Shown piece by piece: positions 1-11,000 of a stretch of DNA of 35,189 nt; the stretch's first letter is position 1; each line of letters starts with the position of its first letter. Origin of the DNA: Amoebophrya sp. A120 (taxonomy: Eukaryota; Sar; Dinophyceae; Syndiniales; Amoebophryaceae); NCBI GenBank assembly GCA_905178155.1, contig CAJINV010000041.1, forward strand, positions 36,014-71,202. Direction: 5' to 3'. Both the position numbers and the translations under genes were made by a program. The notes under the pieces were generated by a model. It was not told where the DNA came from and ran no database searches. It saw nothing but the letters and a program-made list of their open reading frames with translations.

Positions 1-65
1 GGGCCGAGCCGAAATCGACGTCCGGGCCGACGTCGATTTCGCGGGCCAAGCCGAAATCGACGTCC
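1..65. repeat. GC-rich satellite edge with perfect hairpin
   Basis: Bases 11-22 and 29-40 are perfect 12-bp inverted arms (GAAATCGACGTC and its complement) around a 6-base GC loop, and part of the same motif recurs at 51-65. This looks like the edge of a longer GC-rich satellite cut by the window border. No coding signal is seen. Confidence 0.6.
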
Positions 66-207
66 GGGCCGACGCCGCGGGCCAACCATACCAAGGAAGC
101 CCCTGCGCCCGCGCTCCTCGACGGCATGGCGCCCCCGGGCCGACGCCGCGGGCCAACCATACCAAGAGAGCCCCTGCGCCCGCGCTCCTCGACGGCATGG
201 CGCCCCC
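66..207. repeat. 71-bp tandem repeat, two copies
   Basis: Units 66-136 and 137-207 are nearly identical, differing at an AAGGAAG/AAGAGAG site, and a third copy starts at 208 but diverges at once. The core ACCAAGGAAG...GCGCC...CGACGGC resembles the satellite at 35120-35160, so the same GC-rich family probably flanks both ends of the window. Open frames here are by-products of GC-rich repeats. Confidence 0.7.
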
Positions 208-830
208 GGGCTCGCCATATGCGAGCACCCGGCACCCGGAGCGCCGCGAAATGCGCAAGCCGAAGGCCGGACGCGTTGCGAAATGTGAGGCACCAGCATC
301 CGGGACGCCCCTGCACCCGTTGCCCAGACGGTGCGGCGCGCCAGAGCCCGCCCGACAGGTATCCGGGGGCGCCTGGCTGTCTGCTCGCTTTCTGTAAAAG
401 CAGAGGGCGCCGGGCGGCCTGAGGAGGCAGGCAACCTGGCAGCCGCTCTTCAAAATGCCCGGCCGCCGCTGGCGCCGCGCTGGCCGACCCCGCTGGCCGA
501 GGCCTTCGCCCAGCAGCGCGGGAGCGGACCTGCAGGGGCAAAAGCTTCCCCTCCTGCCTGATGTGGTCGGCGGGCCCGTTCGGGGCTTGGGCTTCAACCT
601 GCCCGACGCAGTCGGGCGTCTTTTTCTGAGTTCGTTTCGCGTCGAACAGACCCGCCTCCGCCTCTCCCACTTTTTGCGCCTGGGTGATCGATTTTGCCGC
701 GGCAGCGTTCCACGCCACAAATGCCGCGCAATTGAATGGCGCCGCGGTTTACGAAGTCGATGTTGCTCAGGCCCCTGCGGCTGGTTTTTTGGCCTGGCTC
801 AGGAATTCTGGTGTGGCCGTGCTTGTCCAG
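208..830. other. GC-rich non-repetitive stretch, no supported gene
   Basis: Several open frames overlap here but none shows a recognisable domain, and they follow GC content. A hairpin with arms GCCCGAC/GTCGGGC followed by TCTTTTT lies at about 602-622. The part from about 690 to 830 could hold an upstream exon of the coiled-coil gene at 831, because AG acceptor-like sites occur at 801-802 and 829-830, but I could not close that exon chain. Confidence 0.35.
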
Positions 831-3101
831 ATGATATCGAGGCGAAAACCCGCGAGCGCGATGAAATATCAGGGTGAAATATTCCGTCTCCTCCCATTCT
901 CGACTGAAAGAGCAGGACACGTATCTTTGCACGAGTCGTCTTTGTCATGCACATCGAGCAGTACGCAAGTTTTACCTCTGACTCTAGGTGCCTTCCATTT
1001 TTGGCATGCCTCTTCTGCAACTGTAGGAAAAGGGCTGTTCCGGATGCAACACGGCATTGCATTGCAGTGCTTCGTAGTGAGTTCCACCCGCAAACACTTG
1101 CTTGCACCGGTACGGCATATCAGAGTTTTCTTCGGGTATTGGGGACGTTGGATTTTGCATCACGATACCTGCAGGTGGCTAAGCTGAAAGCCGAGCGCGA
1201 CTCACTTCTGAGCGACAATCTCCAGCTGCATATCCAGGAAAAACGTACGTATTACAACATAGGCTGATGTGATTGGCATTGTCGCTGCAGAGGTACTAAA
1301 CGACTGTATACGCCTGTCCATCTATCGAACATTGGCGATTGCATGCTCACTTATGCATGGATAGTGCTGAATACAGTGGATAGCGCTGAATTCAGACCTT
1401 ACGAAAATTTACTGCCATGGGAAAAGAATTGCATATCAGCACACCCACGGTCCGTACACTTTTTCGCAGGATAGTATAGGAAGCGTTGCATACCATGTTG
1501 AAAAATGGTCGCAGCATTCGAAATCTGTCATGCCGTAACGGACCAAGAAGAAAACTGCAATGCATTTCTGATGTCACAAAGCGTTCCGTGCTTCATCCTC
1601 GGATTTGTTCACAACGGGGTGTGCATACTTTTCTAGCTGGCAGTCTTTGTGTGCACATTGGTATGAAGAAGGACTCACTATGCTACGAGCACTTTTCTCA
1701 TCGATGCAGCAAGACCACAAAGAGCTCCTGAAAAAGCAGACCGATAAGGTGACCAGACTGGATACCCCGTGTAAAATTATTCCCGCTGTATGCATGAACA
1801 CCGTTCCTAATGCACAAGTTTCTCCATAAATGTAGGAGTTGCGCAAAAATTATTCATCAGGAAGCGCAATTTTTTTCACAAATCAGAGACGCGTGGAGTG
1901 ATGGTGGATAATTCTGATGCTGAGCTACAAGTCCTTGCGCAGTTGCTGCGAAGTTTGCTAGCTGTCCAGCCATATAACGTTTGGATATGGACCGGGAAAA
2001 GTTTTACACGGGATTCCAAAAACTGAGGTGACCGACCTGAATATCGAGGAAAAAAACAAACCCATCACCAACTTGCAATTGTATACATGAAGGGCAAGAA
2101 TGTGATGTCTGGCATGATCAAAACTCTTGCCTGTGATGCACCTGCATAACCGTCGAGGCAGGCTTGAAACTACGTGGCCGTCCTGCATTTTTGCGCAGCA
2201 CGACATGCATTTTTGTATCACAGATTCGTAAGACGGTGCTGGTGGTGTACTCTTTTCCTTCGATATTGCCCGGACAGGTGGAAGAGGCCCGGGAAAAGGC
2301 TGCGTCTCTGCAAAAACAAGTCGACGAGCTAGACATATGCTGCGCAAAAGTACATCCTCGTTCCAGATTCTTATCATACCTTCCGTGCCTTTCTTCTTGT
2401 TGGTTTTCAGTGCCTTTGCCTTTTTTTACCGCAGCGCTGTTCCTGCTCTCCGAGCGGAAAAAGTCCCCGTTTCCCAGGACAGGAACAAGCGGCTTCTTTT
2501 CGTCATTCGTCGTTGAATGTTGAGAAGCTTGCAATGACATCACAGGTCGGGGAACAATATAATGCATTTACAAACCGTTTTAAGTTTGGTATGGTGGATC
2601 CGTGGATCACGTGTAGTTTGTGCAGAATAAACAATGGAACTCACCAGTGCGAAGATGAACGAAGCCGCCGCTGAACTAGAGGTGAAGAACGTCCAACGCG
2701 AGCTGGAAAAGAAGGGCCAGCAGATCGCCGCGCTGCGCCAGGAGCTAGAGGAGCTGCGAGAGAAAATGACGGAAAAGGACAAAGAGCACGACAAATTCAT
2801 CGAACAACACAAGAACGCCCTCTACCAGAACGACGGGATCACGGACATCAAGCGGAAAAAGGACGTAAATGCGCTCCAGCGGTACATCATGAAGAAACGA
2901 GAGCTGGACGAGGAGGTCCGGAAGGCGCACGAGGAAATCATCAAGGGCTTGTGCGAGGAACTGCGGATGGCCCAAGAAGAGGAGGAAGAACAGCGGAATC
3001 AGAACAAGCGCAAGCAGATGGACGATTTGGAAGAGTTCGACAACGCGTACCAAGGAAAGCGGCAGAAGACGACGGCGCGGGAGGAGGAGCAGAATTCGTG
3101 A
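831..3101 (+). CDS. Coiled-coil protein, five exons seen, 5' end unresolved
   Basis: No family is recognised. Exons, joined in frame: about 831-866, 1173-1244, 1672-1748, 2278-2335 and 2635-3101 (TGA). The product is almost wholly charged heptad coiled coil, for example KVAKLKAERDSLLSD, VEEAREKAASLQKQVDELD and QQIAALRQELEELREKM. It ends in a basic/acidic tail rich in EEEE and KRKQ that could serve nuclear targeting (inference). Introns 1245-1671 and 1749-2277 are GT-AG. The introns around 867-1167 and 2336-2629 are TIR elements. The last exon has an internal ATG at 2634-2636 formed partly by the element's direct repeat; splicing instead gives LDMELTSAKMNE without a break. An upstream first exon is expected. 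A structural or cytoskeletal role is possible but not shown. Confidence 0.6.
867..1167. mobile_element. Diverged introner-like element, family C type
   Basis: The left end TATCAGGGTGAAATATTCCG and the right end GGATTTTGCATCACGATA are imperfect inverted repeats resembling the C-family ends at 31758 and 32912. Flanking 5-mers TGAAA and CCTGC do not match, so the target duplication is lost. Joining 866 to 1173 nevertheless keeps the frame (RDEKVAKLKAERDS). An alternative acceptor CTGCAG|GTG at 1174 also stays in frame. Confidence 0.45.
2336..2629. mobile_element. Introner-like element, family G
   Basis: The left end TATGCTGCGCAAAAGTACAT pairs with the right end, whose reverse complement begins TATTCTGCACAAACTACA. 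Flanking 5-mers are AGACA and AACAA (partly matching). Joining 2335 to 2635 restores the coiled-coil frame. No GT or GC donor is present at the border. Confidence 0.6.
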
Positions 3102-4778
3102 TCGGGGTCGGGGAGACAAGGGGTTGTCATAGGTCGGAGGTGATGATCACGAAAACGAAAAATAGCACAAATTGAATCATAATCCTCACGCAAAGTCTAT
3201 CTTCGAGGCAAACAGCTTTTCAACAGGTTACAACTTTGTTGTTCCAAGAAAAAATTACAAATTGACTCAACTTTACTAATCGTGTTTTAGCAATTTACTA
3301 ATCGTGTTTTACCAAGTGAAGCGACTTCTCCTATTTGCCAGATTTCGTACAGCATCACAGATTATATTACCGTTTGTTTCAAATTCACCTTGACAAAATC
3401 CATTTCAAAAATTCTATGAAGAGCTTTTCCGTTTGCAACAGACACGTACATCATGACAGACGAAAAATACAGTCAGGTTTCATTTAACGACTTTCTCCAA
3501 ATTGCAATCAACGTTTCGCACTCCTGAGTTTCACACTTTTATGCCGGGGGACGAGCAACGTTGCTGCTGTGCTACTAGTACGGTGACTTCAACGCAGGTT
3601 CCTGCATGCTCCGAAACTTGTGATGCAAAGAAGGGTTTGTTCTGTCATGCAATCCTAGAGACTTTGGGACTTCGTCGCCCTGCTGCGCCCAAATCGACGT
3701 GCTTCAGTGCCTTACTGTGTTTGGTTTATACTAGCAGCGTTACAACTCCCCCTGCATACAAAAACGAGCAAAAACCTACCGGAAATTAACAGCCAAAATA
3801 TTGTAAAAACGCAAAGCAGAAGGACCGGGAACAAGAAGTTAATGTTATGTTACTAACGCACCGAAATTCAAATTATCGATGTTGCACAGGTTTCTGTTTC
3901 AAGTTTCAATCAGTTTCATCAGAAAGTTTACCACCAAGAGTAGAATACAGACGACAATACAAGGCAGGCAGCTTGTTTATTTGACAGACAAAGACACAGA
4001 TCAGGGTTTTGTATCACGACTTTTCCTCGGAACCAAAATTAATCCAAAGATGGAACTCACGCTACTTAGGAATAATACACCACCAACAAGCAAACGATTT
4101 AGGAATACACCAGCAACTAGAAAATACAGAACACAAGCTTTCATCAAGACGACAGGAAAACAAATGAAGTGCTTTCCTTCCATGAGATGCAAAGCAGCAC
4201 CTAAAATTGCAAATTCTGAAGCCTTAGAAGACTCCCTTTACGCGTAGCTTTTTTGCAAAATAAAAATGTACACTGGGAAAGCAAAAAGTGCGGACCTGTA
4301 TATATGAAAAAGCAACTGTACACTAGTAGCCGCAGAAAATCAAAGTCTGCGACTTCGCTGCCTAAGCGGAATAGCTGCAACCTTGTTGTGCAATCGATGG
4401 ATCGATGTGACCGGTGTGTTCTACTCCGGAAAGCTAGTAGAAACTGTGTACTTGTCCAACTCCTCATCCCGATCAACCGAGAGACGGTCTTTACGCTGCG
4501 GTCGGTTTTTTTTGTTCTGCTTTTTCTTCGTTCTCCTGAAAACAGTAGAGTAAATATGCGTTTCGCTATGCCTTTATCATCTAGGGTGGTTTTTCTGATC
4601 GGTGGCGGAAATGACGTTGTCTAAGTGCTACAACATGCGGCGGCGGTGGTCGGTTTCTTGTCTTCCCGTCGAGTCGCGAAGCGGTTCTTCTTGGAGGTGT
4701 TGTTCACGGCCCTTTGCACAGCCCGTGGCGCCAGTTTTTTCCTTTTGCGAGTAGACAGTCCGGTCCGCTGAGGAAACC
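3102..4778. other. AT-rich intergenic region
   Basis: No supported gene. It contains a 23-bp tandem duplication (3268-3290 and 3291-3312, core TTTACTAATCGTGTTTTA) and, at about 3618-3652, CTTGTGATGC and CTGTCATGC, the short motif typical of the introner interiors, suggesting a decayed element. Open frames at 3502-4247 and 4253-4624 show no domain. The 5' UTR and promoter of the gene starting at 4779 should lie in the last few hundred bases. Confidence 0.4.
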
Positions 4779-5080
4779 ATGAGTGACGCGCAGCGGGATC
4801 AAGCGCCACTGCTTCCGAACGGGCCGCAGGAGGACACGAATGCGGGAATGCAACGGCCGACCACCCCCGCATCGCGCGATGATGCTGGATCTTTACTACA
4901 ACCTGTGCAACAGAGCGACCCGGTAGCGGCTACCACAGCTCCCTCCGCACCTGGAAATCCGGAAGAACCCTCGTCCCGCGCGGGAAATGCGCAGCAAGAA
5001 CTGGAAGAACACGACGCACAGCTGTATCGCCTGAAAGAAGAGCATGTCCAGGGTTCGGTGTCAGTTCCTAATTTGAAAGT
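4779..5080 (+). CDS. Gene 1, likely first exon
   Basis: ATG at 4779 opens MSDAQRDQAPLLPNGPQ, rich in P, A, Q and S, and leads into a short helical stretch (QQELEEHDAQLYRLKEEH). No signal peptide or membrane segment. The frame stays open to 5102. Candidate phase-0 donors are GTCCAG after codon 5047-5049 and GTAAAC at about 5081. Acceptor GAG|CCG before 5244 would match phase, so the exact end is uncertain. Confidence 0.5.
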
Positions 5081-8000
5081 AAACTTGCAGGTGTGCTCGT
5101 GAAAGAACTCGGTACAAGATGTTGTAGTAGTGAAAGCAGCTTGTTGATTCCAGATGCGGAAAAAGTACTTACTAATGCGGAGGCATCAGAATCTGCAGTG
5201 AGACTGATACTCCCTGGACGTGCACATGTTTGTTTTCCATGAGCCGCAAGTTGCGGCTGGACGCAGCGTCGCGCAGCTGGGGGAAACGATACTGGAAGAA
5301 CGGCAGAACCCTATTCCGAGCAGGCACATTACATCGCATGAACCCGTTGGTCTACAAACACCGGTGTTGAACGCAGCGGTGGTGGGATCGCAATCGCAGC
5401 CTAGTCGGCAACCACTTGAACAAGAAACAACGGCAGATGTACAAGACCCTTCTTCGCTATTTCAACATGGCATAGCGATTCAGCCGAGCGACTTGCGCAT
5501 CGGGATGGAACACTCCCAAGCAAGCCATCTGCGCACCGGAACAGCACTTCTCGGTGGCAGCGTGCACAGTGAGGGTGCGCAGCGCAGTGGCGACGCGGGG
5601 CCCGGCATGATGCACACCACAGCAGGATCTACTTCTCTGCTTGAAACTAACGTGAACACGACGTCACCGTCTAATAAGCTGCGAACGGGGAAATCCCAGT
5701 CCGGTAACGTGCACATAGCGCAGTCTAGCAGCGTGGGATCGCAGCCGAGCAACGTGTATCTGGCGCAGTCTAGCAGCCGGCAGACCGGCGGTGGATCCCG
5801 GCCGAGCAACGTGGGTTTTGCGCAGTCTAGCAGCCTGCAAAGCAGAGTTGGATCGCAGCCGAGCAACGTGTATGTGGCGCAGTCTAGCCACCCCCGCACG
5901 GGTGGGACCGAATCGCGCAACGCACAGGTGAATATCTCTGTGCAGAGCCGCGCTGCGCCGGGGGCTCAACTGCAGAAGACAACTAATCTAGTACAGAATA
6001 GTGGTTCATCACAGCCGAACATGGACGCAGCTCTGCACCAACCCACACTACCGCCTGCAACGGCGTCCAACATTGATCCAGCACAAGGACACGACTCCGC
6101 GGTCCAGCGCGGAGCCCAGCGGCCACCCCTGGCACAGCAAGAACGGGCCTCACAGCCAATCAACCACCCGCGGCGCAGCGAGTTGCGGTCCGAAAATTCC
6201 TCTCATGATACCTTTCCTGTGAGAGGACTTTTTGCCGCAACGTCGGCATCGTCCCACGCCCCCACGGCGACGAGCACCGGCAATGAACTTTTTGCTCCTC
6301 CATCTGCTGGCGTTTTCCCACATGCTGGTGCCTCGTCTTCACGCCAACCAAGCAGCGCGACCCAGGCGACGGCTTCGGCTTCAGACAACAGGTTCGCACC
6401 AACTTCCCGCAGCGCCGGTGTGCAGAATTTCTCGTCCCTATCAAATGCAAAAATATCTGGGTCTCAAGTCTGGGGGATTGCAAGATTTGTCATGCGTATT
6501 TTGTATGACCCATAACGCCTGTTGTGCAGGACCTAGCATGACAGGTTCTGTTAGGTCCTATCATGCCTATCCTGCATGAGAAACTTCCTCTCAGCTTGGT
6601 CAAAAGTGGACAGCTTTTGGCATTCATGCAACACAGATTTTTGCACGATCCAGAATTAGCATTACAGGTTGCAACCTTCCAGACCCAGACATTTTTGCAA
6701 TGCATAATCCCAATATGCCGGCAAGACGCAGACCGGAGGATCCCAACCCAGCAACGTTGGAACCGCGAGGCCACGCCGTTCTCCACCAACTGGGGCGACT
6801 GGGTAAACGAATGCTTTTATAACTTTTCTAGATAAGTTCTTGAGGACGTTCTGCCAAAGAAACTGCTCCAGTCGAGTTTTACTAAACAAATTCTTGCTTG
6901 TTCTACGTTTTCAGTATGTCGGAAAATAAGCTCTATTTCGTTTTGATGCTTCTAAAGAACACGAAGACACCACGAGAAACTCAACAGGTTACTTGTGGAC
7001 CGCACACACGACGAAGCTGCGGCTGCACAGATCGGGGAATCGCGGCCTCCGAGAGTAACAGGGCACTTCAACCGACTGCAAGCCCGGATCAGACGCCTCG
7101 GAGGAACTGTAACAGACGGGGGTTCGCAACCTAGCAGTGCACAACCCGGCACTTCGTCCTCCAGCAGCAGTCTATTCCATATAAAAGTGCACCCAGCCTG
7201 GGACGAAGCTTTCTATACTTCCCGGACTCCCACAAAAAACTTGGGTACTTTCTGGCATTCAAGAAACAAGTTTTCTTGGTGGCTGATGCTGAAAAAAAAA
7301 CTGAGAAAGTGACGCTGTGAAACCTAGAAATCAACGGACTCCGCTCGGGCAACGTCGTTTAAGGTTTCCCGGGAAACCTTCGGCGTAGCTCGTGCTAAAG
7401 TGTGTCGCAATGCAACCGAAAAGGCGGCGCGCGCATGGACTCCGCTGCTGTTTGTGTACACAACCGCGCCGCGTCTGTGTTGCAGTCTCTTGTGCCCAAA
7501 GCGCCGCAGACGGCTGCGGATTGCGAGCAACCTGGCGGCCCCGGCAAACCGGCGCACATTTTCGCCTGGCCTAACTTGGGCCGCTTCAGACGATCTTCCG
7601 CCGGTGGCACGGCCTCGCTTTGGGCGGAGGATTTTCCAGCGGATTCGTCAGAGGGCCCGAAGATCCTCTGTCGGGTCCTCTGGCCCAATTTGGACCGCCT
7701 CGGGCGGCCTTTCCCCGATGGCACGGCCTCGATTTGACCAGAGGACTTTGCAGAGGACCCGTCAGAGGACCCGAAGATCCTCTGTCGGGTCCTCTGGCCC
7801 AATTTGGACCGCCTGGAGCGACCTTCCCCCGGCGGATCCCCTGGGGGAAGGCGGATCCCCTGGGGGAAGGCGGATCCCCGGGGAACGGGCGGATCCCCGG
7901 GGAACGGGCGGATCCTCGGGGAGCGGGCGGATCCCCTGGGGGAAGGCGGATCCCCGGGGCGCGGGCGGATCCCCTGGGCGAAGGCGGATCCCCTGGGCGA

Positions 8001-11000
8001 AGGCGGATCCCCGGGGAACGGGCGGATCCCCGAGGAGCGGGCGGATCCCCTGGGCGAAGGCGGATCCCCGGGGAGCGAGCGGACCCCCGAGTAACGGGCG
8101 GATCCCCTGGGCGAAGGCGGATCCCCGGGGAACGAGCGGATCCCCGAGCAGCGGGCGGATCCCCGGGGAACGGGCGGATCCCCCAAAAAAATCCACAAAG
8201 CGAAATCACGACGCTATGCCTATTTTTTTCCCGTCATTCTAAACACAAAAAAACCACGCTGCCGCCGTGGTTTGTTGGCTTAGGTCTCAGAGCGTCAGGG
8301 TCTCAAAAAAAAACCTGAAAAACTTGTGATACTGTCCTGCCAAAGCATAGTTTTTTGCGAAACAAAGACTTGCAACGCCGATTATTTGATTTGCAAAGTG
8401 TCGTTGGGCTCACTTTATTTCCTTTTGATGCAATGTCCCGTCCCAACCTGCGCAGCCAGGCCACTCGCAACCGTCTCTGCTTGGCGCGAATGCACAAGGG
8501 CAGCACAGTATGCAAGAAAACAAGAGCAGTTGTGTTTATGTCTATCAAACATTTTCTGACGAGAACAGCACCTACGGGCTGGCACGACAAGAAAATATCG
8601 CCATTGACGAGGACCACGACAGCACTGTTGTAAGAACATAATTCACCACATTGCATCCCCTTTTACTTTTAGGCACAACGAGCAGGAGTGTGACTGCCTA
8701 GTAATTTTTTTGCAATAGAAGAAACAGGAGACACAATAAACACAGCCCGGCTTATTTTCTTGGATACGAAGTAAAGCTGTAGCTCCAGCCGTCGCGGACC
8801 AGGAGATCAACATCCCCTACCCAGACTTCGAGCAGTTTTTCGACACGGAGCTAACCCGCGCAAGAAACGAAAGACGGAGCAGCATGCAATCCCTGTCGGA
8901 GCGTTCTCCCGGCGGAACCTGCGACGCCGCGTACGTGGAAGGCCTGGAGAGGCAGGTGGAGAACTTGAAGTGGGACATCGAAAACACCACCAAAACCGCA
9001 CGTGCAATGTGCGTCGCCGACGTTATCAAATGCAAATATGTTTGGGTCTGGAAGATTGCTAGGTTTGTCATGCATATTTTGTATGACCCACGATGCCTGT
9101 AATGCATGACCTAGTATGATTATCACAGACTTTATTTAGAGGGCACTCTCCCCTGCTCCGCATGAGAAATGCCCTCCCCACGTAGCACAGCCTGTAATCC
9201 TCTACATACAAGATATATTTTGCTCGAATCCAAAGACAGCATCGGAAATTGCACCCTTCCCGACCCAGACATATTTGCAATGCATAAGCATGCAAGGATA
9301 TCTATCTCGTGCAAAATTGATGGCTGGGCTTGAGAAGGCGTAAACGCTCCGCGAGAACGCCGCGGCCGGGCCGAGGACCGAAACTCTGGGGCAACATCCA
9401 GTGGCCGGTCGGCCAACGGTTGCTTTTGAAGGCATGATTTTTTAAAAAAGGAACGAACAGCGAAAATTTAAAAGTATGCTTGGCTGCGCTCTGCAGTCCG
9501 ATTCCCCCAAATGAGCACTTGCATTCGCGGCCCAGACAACATCACAGTGCTTGCATTCGATGTCGGCAAGATTTGGCGCAGCAATTTAGCTGGGAACTGA
9601 CGGAAAACTTTCGGCTGAAACGCCAGACAATCGACTTGGAAAGCGATTTGCGTAAGGAGAAGAAGAGGGCCGCAGCCTTCGAACGGCAGAACGCGGAGCT
9701 GCGTGCGGGAAAAGGGTTGAAAGATGACTTCATCAACCCCTACGCCAATGCCGCACTGGTCACCTATCTCGTGAAGAAGTTTCCCACCGAACTTGAAGGC
9801 GGCACAGATGCCATCCGCATTGAGCACGCCGTCGCGACCGACGCCGCGAGAACCGCAAACTGCCTGATGATGGAGGGTTACTACAACGATCTCCATGTGC
9901 TCGAGGGCTTCGTTCGTGCTGAATACGACAAGCCGGAAATGCTGCCACCAGCGGTACAGGAAGTGCTCCAACGATCCACGCCTACCTTTAGCTCCATAAC
10001 CTATCCTTCATAAAAACGCTCTCACGCGCGCCTAGTGGTCATGACCATTTGCATTTGACGCAAAGGCATTTGTCATGCACCGTGGCACGACGGTGCTCCA
10101 CGCACAACGGGTAGCCAGACAGGTTGTGGTCGCGAGCCGGCGTCTTCAGGTGGAAGACCAATAAAACTGCGAGTATATCACACACATTTCTTCGTGGCGC
10201 GGGTGTGGGAACGTTTTTACCCAGAATGAAGCCGCGCCCAAAGTTGTCTCTACGGCTTCCTCGAGACAGGTCGGCAGCAAGTTTGAGAAGGACGACACCA
10301 CAACGTGGATCTATCCTGTAGCAAAACTGGCCTTCTGGTCTCACACGTTCAGCAAAGTCTGTGGTGCAAAATTTTATTCTACAAATGAGTTTGTCTTGCA
10401 GAAAGGCAAAAAAAGGTTGTGGCATAGGTTTAGGGTTTAGGGTTTTTGGCAGGAGGCGACTTCTCGTCTGTATTCCGGGTCGTATTTTACGTATTTTTCC
10501 AGCCCACTCCTGTCAAGCTGAAATGGCAACGCTTCTGTTTGACCACTACCCACAGCTCCAATCTCGATATCTGGTAAGGCAGGTGTGAGTAGTGTCCGCC
10601 CGCATGATGTTCCGTAAATTTTCCTGCTTCACAGACTGGAGGTTCTTTTTGCTTTGATACAATCACGACAGACTTCACCGACGCAGACCGCACCAGTGCG
10701 GCAATCACCGATCTCAAATCTGCGCACCGTCTCATCCAGCAGATGGCACTGGATAACGCGAACATGACCCAGCACGTTGCAAGCATGCGGGAAGCACTGC
10801 AGCAGGCGTACGAGGAACAGTGTCTGTCCGAAATGGAATGCGACTACCTCGTGTGCGAAACCTACGACTCCGTAGACTCCAGGATCCGGAAACTCGAAGA
10901 AGACTACCCCGGCTTGTGGGATCAAATGTGCAGCTACTGTCGAGCAGACGAAATCGTGCCAGGCGATGATGCCGACTGGCACCAGTTCTTCAGCAGCATA

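Larger units (their letters stand above)
7180..8430. mobile_element. Long intron with weak TIRs, carrying GC-rich minisatellite
   Basis: Left end TATAAAAGTGCACCCAGC and right end GGGCTCACTTTATTTCC...GATG share an imperfect inverted core (AAAGTGCACCCAGC against AAAGTGAGCCCAAC) like the family H ends at 25485. Joining 7179 to 8431 is in frame (SSLFHNVPSQPAQPGHSQ). It is 1251 bp, four times the usual size, because of the GC-rich repeats at 7566-8184. No 5-bp repeat is evident, so element origin is tentative. Confidence 0.4.

Noticed and set aside
126-561. Small ORFs in the first 560 bases
   Set aside because: They overlap the 71-bp satellite and GC-rich DNA, with Arg/Pro/Ala composition typical of random GC-rich frames.
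602-622. Hairpin followed by a T run, resembling a bacterial intrinsic terminator
   Set aside because: Every other signal in the window is eukaryotic (split kinesin gene, introners); in GC-rich repeat DNA such a hairpin is expected by chance.
7395-8242. Long overlapping ORFs on both strands (up to 280 codons) with GGSPG / PRGSA repeats
   Set aside because: They arise from the 19-bp and 114-bp GC-rich repeats, which keep all six frames open; codon content merely mirrors the repeat unit.
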